Assembly: GCF_002099425.1 (NCBI RefSeq) | Contig: NW_018344037.1 | Coordinates: 9,509,001 to 9,573,000 of the forward strand | Source of the DNA: Phascolarctos cinereus | Taxonomy: Eukaryota; Chordata; Mammalia; Diprotodontia; Phascolarctidae | Length of the DNA: 64,000 nucleotides | Reading direction: 5' to 3' | Part shown: positions 34,945-45,939 of the stretch, one piece after another | Position numbering within the stretch: position 1 is the first letter of the stretch | How the letters are laid out: each line of letters starts with the position of its first letter | Notes under the pieces: model-generated | Databases searched by the model: none | Seen by the model: only the letters and a program-made list of their open reading frames with translations | What the model was told of the DNA's origin: nothing | Translations under genes and position numbers: made by a program

Positions 34945-35050
34945 CAACCCTTCATAATAATATATAGAGCTGGAGGGCAATTCAATTTTAACCTTGGAAT
35001 ACCTAATATTCCTAATAGAATATAAGCTATTTGAGAGCAAAGGTTATTTC
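34945..35050 (+). repeat. L2 LINE 3' end, first half (split by L1)
   Basis: 'agaatataagctatttgaga' then 'gcaaaggttatttc' is a sense L2 tail cut by the L1. It resumes at 36,312. Confidence 0.6.
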
Positions 35051-36311
35051 TTTTTTTAAATTAATTAATTTATTTTTAGTTTTCAACATTTACTTCCATA
35101 AGATTTTGAGTTTTAAATTTTGTCCCCTTCCCTCCCTTCCCCATGCAATTGATATAGGCTCCACATATATATTCATATTAAACATATTTTCACATTAATC
35201 ACGTTGTAAAGAACAATTAGAACCAATGGGAGGAATCATGAGAAAGAATAAACAATAACAACAAAAACAAAACAAAAAAGAGAGCATATAGTATGCTTCA
35301 ATCTTCATTGAGACTCCATATTTCTTTCTCTGGATGTGGATAGTATTTTCCATCATGAGTCTTGGAGTTGTCTTAGATCCTTGCATTGCTGAGAACAGCT
35401 AAGTCTATCAATGTCAGTCATCGCACGACGTTGCTATTGCTGTGTACAGTGTTCTCCTGATTCTGCTCACTTCACTCAGCATCGGTTCATATAAATCTAT
35501 CCAGGTTTTTTCTGAAGTCCACTTGCTCATCATTTCTTATACCACAATAGTATTCCATTACATTCATATGCCACAACTTGTTCAGCCATTCCCCAGTTGA
35601 TGGGCATGTCCTCAGTTTCCAATTCTTGGTCACTACAAAAAGACCTGCTATAAATATTTTTGTACATGTGGGTCTTTTTCCCTTTTTATAATCTGTTTGG
35701 GATACAGACTTAGTAGTGGTATTGCTGGGTCAAAGGGTATGCACAGTTTTATCACCCTTTGGGCATAGTTCCAAATTGCTCTCCAGAGTGGTTGGATCAG
35801 TTCACAACTTCACCGACAATGCATTAGTGTTCCAATTTTTCCACATCTTCTCCGACATTGATCATTTTCCTGTTTTGTCATGTTAGCCAATCTGATAGGT
35901 GTGATATGGTACCTCAGGGTTGTTTTGATTTGCATTTCTCTAATCAATAGTAATTTAGAGCATTTTTTCATATGGCTATAGATAGCTTTAATTTTTTCAT
36001 TTGAAAATTGCCTGTTCATATTCTTTGACCATTTATTAATTGGGGAGTAACTTGTAGTCTTATAAGTTAAACTCTTTTCCCTATATATTTTAGCAATAAG
36101 GCCTTATTCAGAGATACTGGCTGTAAAAATTGCTTCCCAGTTTGCTGCTTCCCTTCTCATCTTGGTAGCATTGGCTTTGTTCATGCAAAAAGTTTTCAAT
36201 TTAATGTAATCAAAATCACCCATTTTGCATTTCTCTTTCTTTTTTTTTTCTGTCTCTTGTTTGGTCATACATTCTTCCCTTTGCTATAAATCTGATAGGT
36301 AAACTATTCCT
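35051..36311 (-). mobile_element. L1 LINE, 5'-truncated (ORF2 end plus 3' UTR)
   Basis: On the minus strand, the frame at 35,810-36,019 reads like the end of L1 ORF2: NRQFSNEKI, HMKKCS, REMQIKTTLRYH and RCGKIGTLMHC closely parallel the human L1 Cys-rich domain. Downstream the text continues to a tail of AAAATAAATTAA type at 35,051. The reverse transcriptase and endonuclease parts are absent. It lies in an L2 tail, with GAGCA...TATTTC on both sides as a possible diverged target duplication. Confidence 0.88.
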
Positions 36312-36405
36312 GAGCATGGACTATTTCATTTTCATATTCGCTTCTCCAGTGCCCAGCACAATCCCTGGAATATAACAGGTTCTTAATAAATTCATATTAG
36401 CTAAT
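36312..36405 (+). repeat. L2 LINE 3' end, second half
   Basis: 'tccagtgcccagcacaatcc' and 'aacaggttcttaataaattc' complete the L2 tail interrupted at 35,050. Confidence 0.65.
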
Positions 36406-36725
36406 TAATTACAAGAACACACAGAAAACACCCTTTTTATTATATCTTAACAAAATCACCCTAATTGAACAACAAAAAAAATTTCTACTCACCTGGCTTC
36501 CTAACTTACTGTCTTAAGTGCTCAACAGAAATAATTTTATTAGTTTTTGACCTTTGTTAAAATGTACTAAGCCATTTATTTAAATCCCTGTGATTTATAT
36601 TTGTGTTTAACCTTTTCCATGATTCTTTATAAACTTTACTTCTTGCTATCTAATTGTTTAATATAAAAACATCAAACATTCATAAATCTGGTGTCCTTTA
36701 AATATTCAACTCAAATGTTTTTTGG
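36406..36725. other. unassigned AT-rich sequence
   Basis: No gene or repeat recognised. Confidence 0.5.
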
Positions 36726-36741
36726 ATTTAAAGAAAGTTCA

Positions 36742-37200
36742 TAAAATCACTAGCTTCCAATTGCTTTATTCTAATTTTTAAAGAAGTATTTTCTTCAGGA
36801 AGCTTTTAGACTCCTTTTTCCATTTGGCCAATTTTGCTTTTCAGGGCAATCTTCTCCTCATTGGCTTTTTGGACCTCTTTTGCCATTTGGGTTAGGCTAT
36901 TTTTAAGGTGTTATTTTCTTCAGTATTTTTTTGGGTCTCCTTTAGCGAGTTGTTGACTTTTTTTCATGATTTTCTTACATCACTCTCATTTCTCTTCCCA
37001 GGTTTTTCCTCTATTTCTCTTACTTGTTTCTCAAAATCCATTTTAAGCCCTTCCAAGACCTAGGACTGATTCATATTTTTCTTGGAGGCTTTGGATGTAG
37101 GAGCTTTGACTTTGTTGTCTTCTTCTGGTTGTATGTTTTGATCTTCTTTGTTACCAAAAAAAGATTCTATGGTCTGACACTTCCTGCAAGGTTTGCTCAT
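36742..37200 (-). pseudogene. partial LINE ORF1 (N-terminal half)
   Basis: It starts MSK at 37,200, with QTIESFF at 37,156-37,179 and a coiled-coil region (KEVQKANEEK near 36,870). It has glutamine (CAA at 37,024-37,026) where the copies at 30 kb and 54 kb have a stop. It ends at the element's truncation, before the RRM. Frame breaks are present; not functional. Confidence 0.75.
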
Positions 37201-37480
37201 GATCACAGCCAATTACTTGAGTTATAAACTCTTTGTTAAAGTAGAGGTCTGCTTCCAATGTGGAGAATGCACTGTCCCAAGCTTCAGGGGGTTGTACAGC
37301 TGTTTTCAGAGATACTTTTAGGGACCTGTAAATTTTCAGTTCTTCCCAAGTGGTATGATAATGGGCGAGGTGTTTACTCTTTTCCTGACCTGTGCTCTGG
37401 TCTGTGAGTGACCACAAGAACTCTTTTCTGTCTTGGAACTGTGAGGAGGATTTACTTTTTCCCACCACTATAAGCTCCAT
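37151..37480 (-). other. upstream frame in HAL1 5' UTR, overlapping ORF1 start
   Basis: A 110-codon sense-strand frame from an ATG at 37,480, ending inside ORF1's first codons in another frame. The same reading (SSSQFQ, LWSL, SKHLA, EELKIYR, LKVSLKT) is open in the copy at 30,917-31,153, and with a stop in the copy around 54,430-54,690. The ATG is not shared by the other copies. No protein family is recognised. It could be a real upstream ORF or an accident of a shared ancestor. Confidence 0.3.
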
Positions 37481-38015
37481 CACGCCATTGCTTCTCCTCA
37501 CCCCAGGAACAACCCTCAGAACTGTGACCCAGATCCAAGCACGGGCAAAGCAAGAGATTCCTTCCTCAGCAATGACAAAGAGATCTCTGCAACCCTCCTC
37601 CAATCAGACACTCGATTCCCCCTCCTCTGTGAGCTGGAAACTCAGGAAGCAGCCACTGCCCTGGGGCCATGCTTGGGAACTGGGGCTGAGACCTATCTTC
37701 TCTCTCACCGCAGAAACAGACTTTTCCCACTGACCTTCTAAGTTGTGTTTGGCATTCATGGGTTGAGAGGTCTGGAAACTGCCACATATACCTGTGATTC
37801 AGTCCTCTGAGGCCTGCTGCAGGTTTGGTGGGGCCTGCATGCCCACGCCGAACTCTGCTCCTTTCCCATCAACTATCCAGGTTGTCTTGGGCTGGAAATT
37901 TGTTTCACCCTGTCTTTTTGTAGTTTCTGCTGCTTTAGAATTTGGTTATAGCTATTTTTTATAGGTATTTGGAGGGGTTTAGGGAGAGCTTAAGCAAGTC
38001 ACTGCTTTCACGCCA

Positions 38016-38025
38016 CCATCTTGGC
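38016..38025 (-). promoter_or_regulatory. YY1-type site at HAL1 5' end
   Basis: GCCAAGATGG on the minus strand, close to the 12-G start of the element, as in the other two copies and in human L1. Confidence 0.55.
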
Positions 38026-38060
38026 CCCGCTTCCCCCCCCCCCCATTTAAAGAAGGTTCA

Positions 38061-39538
38061 AATAAAGTCTTAGGGTTTCACGTTTCCTTTGTAAGTTTGA
38101 TTAAGGAAAAAGTTTCACATGTGTTTATCTTGAGGCAAAACCTTTTTACAGGCTCTTAGGTAGTGTAGAAATGGATTTGCCTTGTGTGATAAACCTGAGG
38201 CCCCTAATGATTTGGTGATCACCATGAATCTACAATCCAGCTCCAGATGGACATCATAATCACGAATATGGATATAATTCAGATTCTTCTGAAAGGAAAC
38301 TATAGGCCATAACTATTTGAGTTTGCCTGAAGGAATGTGGCAGGTTTTCTTCTAATCCCTATTCAGTATAATAACAGAATTACAAGAGCATAGTTCACAG
38401 AGCAAATTTCCTTTTTTGGAAAAGAATATCCCCAGTTATTTTTTACAGTTTAAAAATTTGCTAGTTTCCCTTGCCCCCTATGCCAAAAGAATATGAACAA
38501 GCTCTATTCTTACAAGTGATATTAGTAATTGGCACGGGAATAGCTCCACACCTGTTCTATTGCTTCCCAAGGTGCCTCTTTTCCATTTTTAATGTTGCAT
38601 TCACAATAGTGTCTTCACTAACCTTACCCTGTGTACCCAACTGCTTTATGTTTTGTCCTCCATTTCCTTACTTATCACTGTTTTTAAAAGTTGCTTGTTT
38701 GTTTTATTGACAGTAGGAATATTTATATTCAAGGGTCTTGAATGGATTAATTTTCTAGTAACTATGCCTAATTTTTTTTAACATAATAATGAGAAATTAT
38801 GACAGAGAGAGAAAAGAGGGGAAGGGAGAAGAAAGAGGGAATGAGGGGAGAGAGAGAGGGAAAGAGAGAGAAAGATTGTGTAAGATAAGAGATGGTTTTA
38901 TTAAAAAAAAAAGCTCAGTCTAGCACATGCTTCATCAGGGAAAAGCAGGCAGGTGACAGATGAAGGTATCTGCCCTCTGTTAAACACAAGTAAATGACTA
39001 TGAGCCTCTCTGCACCATTGTAGTGGGGACAAAGGTGAATTGCATTCACTAGCAACAGCTATTTCAGATTCTGACAGGGGAAGTTGTTCTGAACTTGAAG
39101 CTCCTTCAGGAGTTGGCATACAGAATAGGGTCAGCTAAGATGGATGCTGGCTTTATGCCCTACTTCTTCATCATGTTTGGCTCAATTAGATTCAAATATA
39201 CAAAACATGCCAGAGAGCAGAAGAGGTCAGTCACTTGGAAATTATCTCTTCTCTAATCTGGAGGATGTATTTTGCGATGTCTACAACATATGTATATCTA
39301 TGAATACATGAAGGATCTATAACTTTGTTATAATGGAGAACTTTTCTCACCATTATAGAATGTAATGTAATAAATTCATCCTAGAAAATGGCTAGGGCAA
39401 CATAAGTTTTGAGCAACCTACTTGTATTCACATTGCTAGTTAAGTATTGCTATGTACTACTCTACCCTGGTAAGTGAGAAATTTAGCCACATTGGTATTT
39501 GCTATCTTAGGAGAGTAGGGCAAGGATAGAGGAGTTAG
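38061..39538. other. mostly unassigned; GA-rich tract at 38,800-38,875
   Basis: An AGAGAGGG-type purine tract lies at 38,800-38,875. The 72-codon frame after it has no family resemblance. No repeat is recognised in the rest. Confidence 0.45.
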
Positions 39539-39686
39539 TTTTTTGGGGGGCTAGGCAATGGGGTTAAGTGACTTGCCCAGGGTCACACAGCTAGTAAGTG
39601 TCAAGTGTCTGAGGATGGGTTTGAACTCAGTTCCTCCTAACTCCAGGGCCAATGTTCTATCCATTGTGCCACCTAGCTGCCCCTGG
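39539..39686 (-). repeat. short marsupial SINE (SINE1/WSINE-type)
   Basis: Antisense 'ttaagtgacttgcccagggt', 'cacacagctagtaagtgtca', ending 'gtgccacctagctgcccc'. GAGGAGTTA on both sides (about 39,530 and 39,687) is its target duplication. Little diverged, so relatively young. Confidence 0.93.
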
Positions 39687-39984
39687 AGGAGTTAATTTAA
39701 CTCAATTTGGTCAAGCTAGTTCATGGATATTACTATGCCTCTGTACTGAGCATCTTTTGGAGATCACTAAAAATGACATTAGTGTTGCTCTCACCATTTT
39801 CTGTTCACTAGACTGATTTTATATCCAAAACTCAGCATGAATGTTTCATTCTACCATATTGATGTGGCTGTTTTCATCCTCAGTGTTCTTCACTTGTAGA
39901 CAGGTACACTAAGAATCTGTAGTTTTGTCAATGTGGCAGCTTCCTACACCATTATGATCATATTCCAGAGTTGCCTGAAACTCA

Positions 39985-40095
39985 GAAAAGCTGTGACTTG
40001 TGTAAACTGACAAAGCGTCAGAGGCAGGGTTTCAATCCATGACTTTCTGTCTCTAAGTTTATCATTGTACTCACTATGTCATGTCATCTCTCTTG
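39985..40095 (-). repeat. MIR-like SINE fragment
   Basis: 'ctgtgacttgtgtaaactga' and 'gtcagaggcagggtttcaat' resemble an antisense MIR CORE. Confidence 0.5.
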
Positions 40096-40529
40096 CCAAA
40101 TATTTTGGTGGAATAACGACATCAGTGATCGGATTTATTTCTTTTTATCCTGTGCTCTCCATACTTCTTTCTCAGTTTCTTTCTGATTTTTCCTGTGTTG
40201 CCTATTTTTAAATTTAATTTTCTCATCTTCTAAAATGTAATTAACAAGCTTGCCATTAAAGTGAGATTTGATAGTATGTTTTAAATTAAAATTAATTTTG
40301 GGTAAATAACATCTACACCATCATGGATATCACTTTTTTTGGCCTGTAGTGGCAATATACCTTATTTCTTGATATTTGATAATAGACATATTTTGTCTTA
40401 GAGAGGAGATAGGTATTCCCTCTGATCTACATTGAAAATGAAATTTTGTGTTTGACCTCTATGTGAAGTATTATGATTTTTCCATGTGTATTATAGTGGA
40501 TTGCATAGTATGTAGGACAGAGGCTAGCC
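40096..40529. other. unassigned sequence
   Basis: No gene or repeat recognised. Confidence 0.5.
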
Positions 40530-40731
40530 CAGGCATGAGGAATCTGTGGCCTTGAGGCCCCATGTGGCTCTCTAGGTCCTCGAGTGCAGCCCTTTGACTG
40601 AACCTAACTCCACAGAACAAATCCCCTTAATAAAAAGGATTTGTTTTGTGAAGTTTGGTTTCAGTCAAAGGGCTGCACTCGAGGACCTAGAGGGCCACAT
40701 GTGGCCTTGAGGCTGCAGGTTCCCACCCCTG
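40530..40731. mobile_element. palindromic hAT-like MITE, 202 bp
   Basis: The two halves are inverted copies: 'gtcctcgagtgcagcccttt' near 40,576 pairs with 'aaagggctgcactcgaggac' near 40,668, and CCACATGTGGC is itself a palindrome. The ends CAGGCATGAGGAA and TTCCCACCCCTG form the terminal repeats. The 8-base flanks match only partly. A second copy lies at 58,443. No transposase. Confidence 0.85.
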
Positions 40732-40849
40732 TCCTACCCTAAAGATGATGGTAAAAGTTAATGCAGTTAACTAATGGATCACTATGAATAAATGTATCTA
40801 ATTGCTAGGATATGAATTCTCTTCTGTCTCTCACTTCCAAACAGAAATT

Positions 40850-40901
40850 AAGGAAAAGAGGAAGAGAGAAAAAGAGAGAGACAGAGAGACAGAGAGAGAG
40901 A

Positions 40902-40964
<63 letters not shown>
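40850..40964. repeat. (AG)n microsatellite
   Basis: Over 100 bases of AG repeats. The 64-codon frame of RE/KE repeats across it is an artefact. Confidence 0.97.
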
Positions 40965-40968
<4 letters not shown>

Positions 40969-41754
40969 TGATGGGCTAGTATCTTCAATTTTTTAGAAGC
41001 TGCAGTTTTATTTTTACTAAATTCAATATTTTTTCAAATTAGCATATATAAATATACTTACTTTTTCCTATTATGAACTATGCTAAATTGAGAACATGAA
41101 TTAAATAAAACTGATAAGACTGCTGTATAATTTTAGTTTCCCACATTTAGTGGAGTTTGATTGTTCAGGTTATATGTCAGAATATGTTCTTGTAATCATA
41201 TGATAGATGAATGCTGGCAAATTTGGTTACAGTGGATGAATTCTGACATAAAAGAACTGTATTTACTGTTTTTTGGGGCTATCTTAAAATTTATGGAGTC
41301 TGATCTACTTTTTCTATGTCCAAGTCAATATTATTCACTTTTTAAAATGTAGTATGACATGGATGAAAGTCTGAGTGTACTATTAAAGATCCAAAGGTGG
41401 GGGAGAGGGAGATTGTACCTTAGAATTTTTTCTTGTTAGAATAGCATCCCTGACACTGGGAAAATGACATTTTGAGTTGGATCACTCACTCACATTAATA
41501 TTGCTTTATTTTTATACGACACAGTAAAGGAAGCAGTAACACTGACTTACTCATGACATTTTTAGTAGTAAACTAAAGGCTCAAGAGTATTCTTGCTTAT
41601 TGGATATAGAATTAACCCAGGCAATTTAGAAACAAACAAATGTTTTCACATGGGATATCTAAATAAGGCAAATGATAGGTCTTTCTAATTTTTTTGAAGT
41701 CAAACAGTTTTTTGCTTTGCTTTTTTTAAAACTAATTATCCTTTTCATAATCAT
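40965..41754. other. unassigned sequence
   Basis: AT-rich, no gene or repeat recognised. Confidence 0.5.
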
Positions 41755-42630
41755 GCACAGATTCTCAGTGTTAGAATGGACAGAGTTCATCTGGAATAAT
41801 CCATACATGTAAAAAAGCAGCTGTTTTACCACACACCTGACAAGGGATTACCCAGCCATCCCTTGAAGATCTATCAAAAGGGAAAATGTACGATCTCACA
41901 AGAGAACCTATTCTATTTTTGCCTAGCTGTATTTGTTGGGAAATTTATTTTTTCTTATATCAAGTATAAGTTTGTTTCTTTGTAACTCATTGCTTCTAAT
42001 TCTTACTGCTGGGATGGAGCAAAACAGGTTTGATTATCATTATGTATGATAACCCAGATATTTGAAGCCAGACACTGTCCTCCATAAGCCTTGTTTTCTG
42101 AGAGTGAACCACTTTCAGATCTTTTACCTGGTCTTTATTTACATACAAAAAAAATCAAGGCTCATAACCATTTCTTATCCTCTTCTGAATTCTTTTTGAT
42201 GTATTTATACCCTTCCTAAAATACGTGATGAGGAACTGAGCATAAGATTCCATTTGTGGTCTGACAAGGCAAAAGTATAGCAAGATTGTTTTATTTCACT
42301 GTTCTAGGACACTCACCTTTCCTAATGGTCAATCCATCAGTAGTCAATAACCATTTATTAAGCACCTTGTATATACCAGACACTATGCTAAACACTGTGT
42401 CTAATACAGACTAAGATTAGATTAGCTTTCTTGGTTGCCATATCATATTCGTATTTACTTTGAAGTTCAGATGGCTAGAAATGCCTACTCCATATAATAT
42501 TTGCAAACTTTTTTAAAACAAAAATGTAATTCTATGCGTTTATCTTTATTAAATTCTATCTTATTAGATTTGGTCCAACATTACAGCATGTCAAGATCTT
42601 TTTTAATTCTAGCTTTATATGTGAATTGGA
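41755..42630 (-). repeat. CR1/L3 LINE relic, about 0.9 kb
   Basis: Antisense CR1/L3 blocks in order: 'cattgcttctaattcttact', 'agatatttgaagccagacac', 'tctgaattctttttgatgta', 'tccatttgtggtctgacaag', and 'catgtcaagatctttttta'. An antisense L2 tail (42,335-42,405) lies within it. Very old. Confidence 0.7.
42335..42410 (-). repeat. L2 LINE 3' end, nested in CR1/L3
   Basis: 'caataaccatttattaagca', 'ccttgtatataccagacact', 'atgctaaacactg' is a plain antisense L2 tail. Confidence 0.65.
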
Positions 42631-42699
42631 AAATCATGACAACTATGTCCTATTCAAATCTGCACTCTCCCCCACCCCTATAACCTATCTGTTGCTAAG

Positions 42700-43460
42700 A
42701 GCTGTCAATTTTACCTAATAGAGAAAACATCTCTCAAAGATGCCCCCTTCTCTTTTCTGACACTGACACTACTCTGGTGCAGGCCCTCATCACCTCATGT
42801 TTAGACTATTGCAATAGGATGCTGTTTGGTCTCCCTGCCACAAGTCTCTCCCCATTCCACTATATCTTCCCCTCAGCTATTGAAGTGTTCTTCCTAAAGC
42901 TCAGTGACCTTGTCACCCCACCCCCACCAACAAACTCCAGTAGCTCTCAATCACCTCTTAAATAAAATATAATCCTGACATTCAGATTCTTTTATAACCT
43001 GCCTCCCTTACTCTTCCTGTCTTTTTCTACCTTATATCCCATGTCCTACTCCCCTCCCCATACTCTGTGATCCAATGACTTTGGTTTCCTTTCTGTTCCT
43101 CTAGTAAGATACTCTATGTCCCTATGCTTGATATTTTCACTGCCTATACTCCATTCATGGAATGGTCTCCCTCATTTCTACCTCTTGAATTTCCTTCCTT
43201 CAAATCCCAGCTAAAAACCTACTGTCCACATGAATCTTTTCCCAATCCCCTTTAATTCTAGTGTCTTCTCTCTGTTGACTATCTCCAAATTATCCTGTAT
43301 GTAGTGAGTTTGTATGTGGTTTCTTACGTATTGCCTCCCCTTAGACTCTAAGCTCTTTTAGAGGTGGGACTGTATTTTATTTCTCTTTGTATCCCCATAA
43401 ATTAGCACAGTTTCTGGCACAGAGTAGGATCTTAATAAATGCTTATTGACTAACTGATAG
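42700..43460 (+). repeat. L2 LINE, 3' portion
   Basis: The sense frame at 42,777-42,965 shows CLDYCNRMLFGLP, the conserved L2 ORF2 segment (LDYCN...GLP). Then come 'ttataacctgcctcccttac' and the tail 'ttctggcacagagtaggatc' to 'aatgcttattgactaactga'. Confidence 0.88.
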
Positions 43461-43504
43461 TAATGAATAATTAATGATTATTCTTTGGGTCTTAATTTTT
43501 TAAG

Positions 43505-44115
43505 TGAAAATAGTGTTTTTTCCAATTATATGTAAAGATAGTTTTCAGGATTCATTTTTATAAGATTTTTTTAGCTCCAAATTTTTCTCCCTCCTTTCTT
43601 CCCCATCTCTCTCCACAAGATGGCAAGTGATCTGATATAGGTTATACTTCTGCAATCATATTAAATATATATTCCACATTGGTAAAGTAAAAGAAGAAAC
43701 AGAACAAAAGATCTAGTGGTGGTATTATTGGATCAGAGGGTTTGATTGCCTTTGGGCATAATTCCAAATTGCTGTGCAGAATGGTTGGGCCAATTCCCAG
43801 CTCTACCAACAATGCTTTAGTGTCCTAATATTCCCACATCTTCTCCAAAATTTATCATTTTCCTTTTCTGTCATATTAACGAATCTGATAGGGGTGAGGT
43901 GGAACCTTAGAGATGTTTTAATTTTCATTTCTCTAATCAATCTCTAATCATATGACCATAGCTTTAATTTCTTCATATAAAAGCTGCCTGTTCATATTCT
44001 TGACCATTTATCTATTGGAGAATGACTTGTATTCTATAAATTTGACTCAGTTCTCTTATATATTTGAGAAATGTTGTCTTTATCAGCACATTTGCTGTAA
44101 AAAATTGTTTCTTTG
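43505..44115 (-). repeat. L1 LINE, 3' end, 5'-truncated
   Basis: Antisense L1 text: 'aattatatgtaaagatagtt', 'gggcataattccaaattgct', 'ctaccaacaatgctttagtg', 'cctgttcatattcttgac'. More diverged than the copy at 35,051. Confidence 0.8.
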
Positions 44116-44136
44116 GGTCCTAAATTTGAACTAAAA

Positions 44137-44240
44137 TATAGAATCATGGAATTGGAAGAAGATATTGAGATTACTAGTCCAATTTTTTTTCTTGATGAAG
44201 TTTTCCCTCCCCTCATTATATTATTTCCATTTCATGATTA
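44137..44240 (-). repeat. MIR3/L3 end fragment
   Basis: 'agaatcatggaattggaaga' then 'attactagtccaattttt' is the antisense MIR3 or L3 end. Confidence 0.55.
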
Positions 44241-44331
44241 TCTGAGATGTAATAACATGCTTATGGTAATGAAGAATGAGAAAAGTATTTCAATATACTT
44301 TTGGATGATTCCAGTTGTTAGAAAGTGTGTG

Positions 44332-44483
44332 TTTATCTTTCTCTTTTTGTGAGGCAATTGGTGTTAAGTAACTTGCCCAGAGTCACACAGCTAGTGAGTG
44401 TTATGTGTGTGAGGCCGGATTTGAACTCAGGTCCTCCTGACTCTAGGGCCGGCGCTTTATCCAGTGCACTACCTAGCTGCCCC
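44332..44483 (-). repeat. short marsupial SINE (SINE1/WSINE-type)
   Basis: Antisense 'taacttgcccagagtcacac', 'gatttgaactcaggtcctcc', end 'cactacctagctgcccc'. GAAAGTGTGTG at 44,321-44,331 and 44,484-44,494 is a perfect target duplication. Young. Confidence 0.95.
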
Positions 44484-44569
44484 GAAAGTGTGTGAGCTGA
44501 AATCTGCTTCCTTTTTATTTTCACTCGCTGATCATATTTTTGCTCTATCAGAGTAGCAGAGTAGACTGA

Positions 44570-45690
44570 TTAAGTTTCTCCCTCCTCCTTGCAAATACAA
44601 TCTTTCATATATTTTTAAAAAATTATCTTGTCTTATTTAAGTCCTTTTTTTCTCCAGATAAAATATTCTCACTCCTTCATCCTGTCCTTGTTCAATCTGT
44701 CCTCATCATTTTGCTGTCTTCTGTTGCATCTACTCTAGGTTGTCAATGTTTCTTCTAAATTTTAGGAAAAAAATTAGGTCTTAAAATGATGAAATGACAA
44801 GTGAGCAAAATAGTTTAGCTGTTGTCTGACATGTGCGTTATACATTAGAACAATTACTCCCATTGACCTGGATACAATACTTTTATGATACTGCTAAGAT
44901 TTCGTTAGCCTTTGGGCAGCAGTATTTTACTGCTGGTTTATACTGAACTTGTAGTTAACTAAAGTCACTATATATTTGTGACATCCATTGCTTTTAATCT
45001 AAAAGTCTCCCATGTTGTGCTTGAGTAGTTAATTGTTTTGACTCATATGGTACTTTATACATATCTCTATTCTTTGAGTATGTCAAGGTCTTTTTGGATT
45101 GGATTCTATCACACAGCATATTAGATATGTATTGTGCTATGTGCAAAGAAACTTGACAGACTTCTTTTCTGTGTCTTCAATTTACTCATAATAAAGTTGA
45201 GATCAGGTTCAAGGACAGAGAATTAGAGACTACCCTTCAATTTGACATAAATCATTTAATCAACATTCCTTCTGTACAGTTATTCAGTTAGCTATGAATC
45301 CTTTTAACTGTAGCATCATCCAGATCTTATGGGTGTTATTGCTCTATAATTTCCCTTATCAGCCAGTTGAACCCCATTCATCAAATAACATGAGATTAGC
45401 CTTGCCTAACTCATTTTTAGTGAATCCATGAAGGTTTCTTGCAATCACCTCTTCCCTTTCTAGCTGATTATGTCTCCTATTATTTTATAAATAACAGTTT
45501 TAATTTCTTCAATTCATTTTTTTTACTATCTATGAAAATTGGGGAAACTGCCAATTTTGGCCCACCATTTGCATTTTCTGTGATTTATTCAAGTTTTCAA
45601 ACTATTTCTATGATCTCATTTGAAAGTCCTTTCAGTATCCTTGAGTATAATTAATTTGCCCTTAGAGACCTCAATTCATTTAAAATGTTC
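44570..45690 (-). repeat. CR1/L3 LINE relic, about 1.1 kb
   Basis: Antisense CR1/L3 order: 'gttgtcaatgtttcttctaa', 'gtcaaggtctttttggattg', 'gattctatcacacagcatat', 'gttagctatgaatcctttta', 'ctgtagcatcatccagatct', then 'gacctcaattcatttaaaat'. It spans part of the old ORF2, but no frame survives. Confidence 0.7.
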
Positions 45691-45692
45691 TG

Positions 45693-45925
45693 ACAGTATG
45701 ATCAGAGAAAGGACACTAGATTTGACCAGGTTTCAAGTGTTAGCTCTTCTACTTACCAGCTGTCTGACCTTGGTCAATTAACCAAATCTTAATTTCTTTA
45801 TTTAAAATGAAAAACAATACTTGTATAGCATATATCACAAGGTTATTATAATGAGCAAATTCACTTGATACCTGTAAAATAATTTATAAATGCCGAGTTG
45901 TACAAATTTTGATTATCAAGATCAT
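45693..45925 (+). repeat. MIR SINE
   Basis: 'gctcttctacttaccagctg', 'tctgaccttggtcaattaac', 'cacaaggttattataatgag' and 'aataatttataaatgc' give the full MIR order. Confidence 0.75.
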
Positions 45926-45939
45926 TAAAACTTTTATGG

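Larger units (their letters stand above)
36742..38044 (-). mobile_element. HAL1-type half-LINE lacking its 3' end
   Basis: The minus strand holds a complete 5' UTR (37,201-38,044, starting with a 12-G run) and the N-terminal third to half of ORF1, then stops. There is no 3' UTR and no A tail. Yet ATTTAAAGAARGTTCA flanks it at 36,726-36,741 and 38,045-38,060 (15 of 16 match), so the unit was inserted in this form. Losing the 3' rather than the 5' end is unusual for a LINE. Confidence 0.85.

Noticed and set aside
40802-40996. RE/KE-repeat frame resembling a charged coiled coil
   Set aside because: It is a translation of an AG microsatellite.
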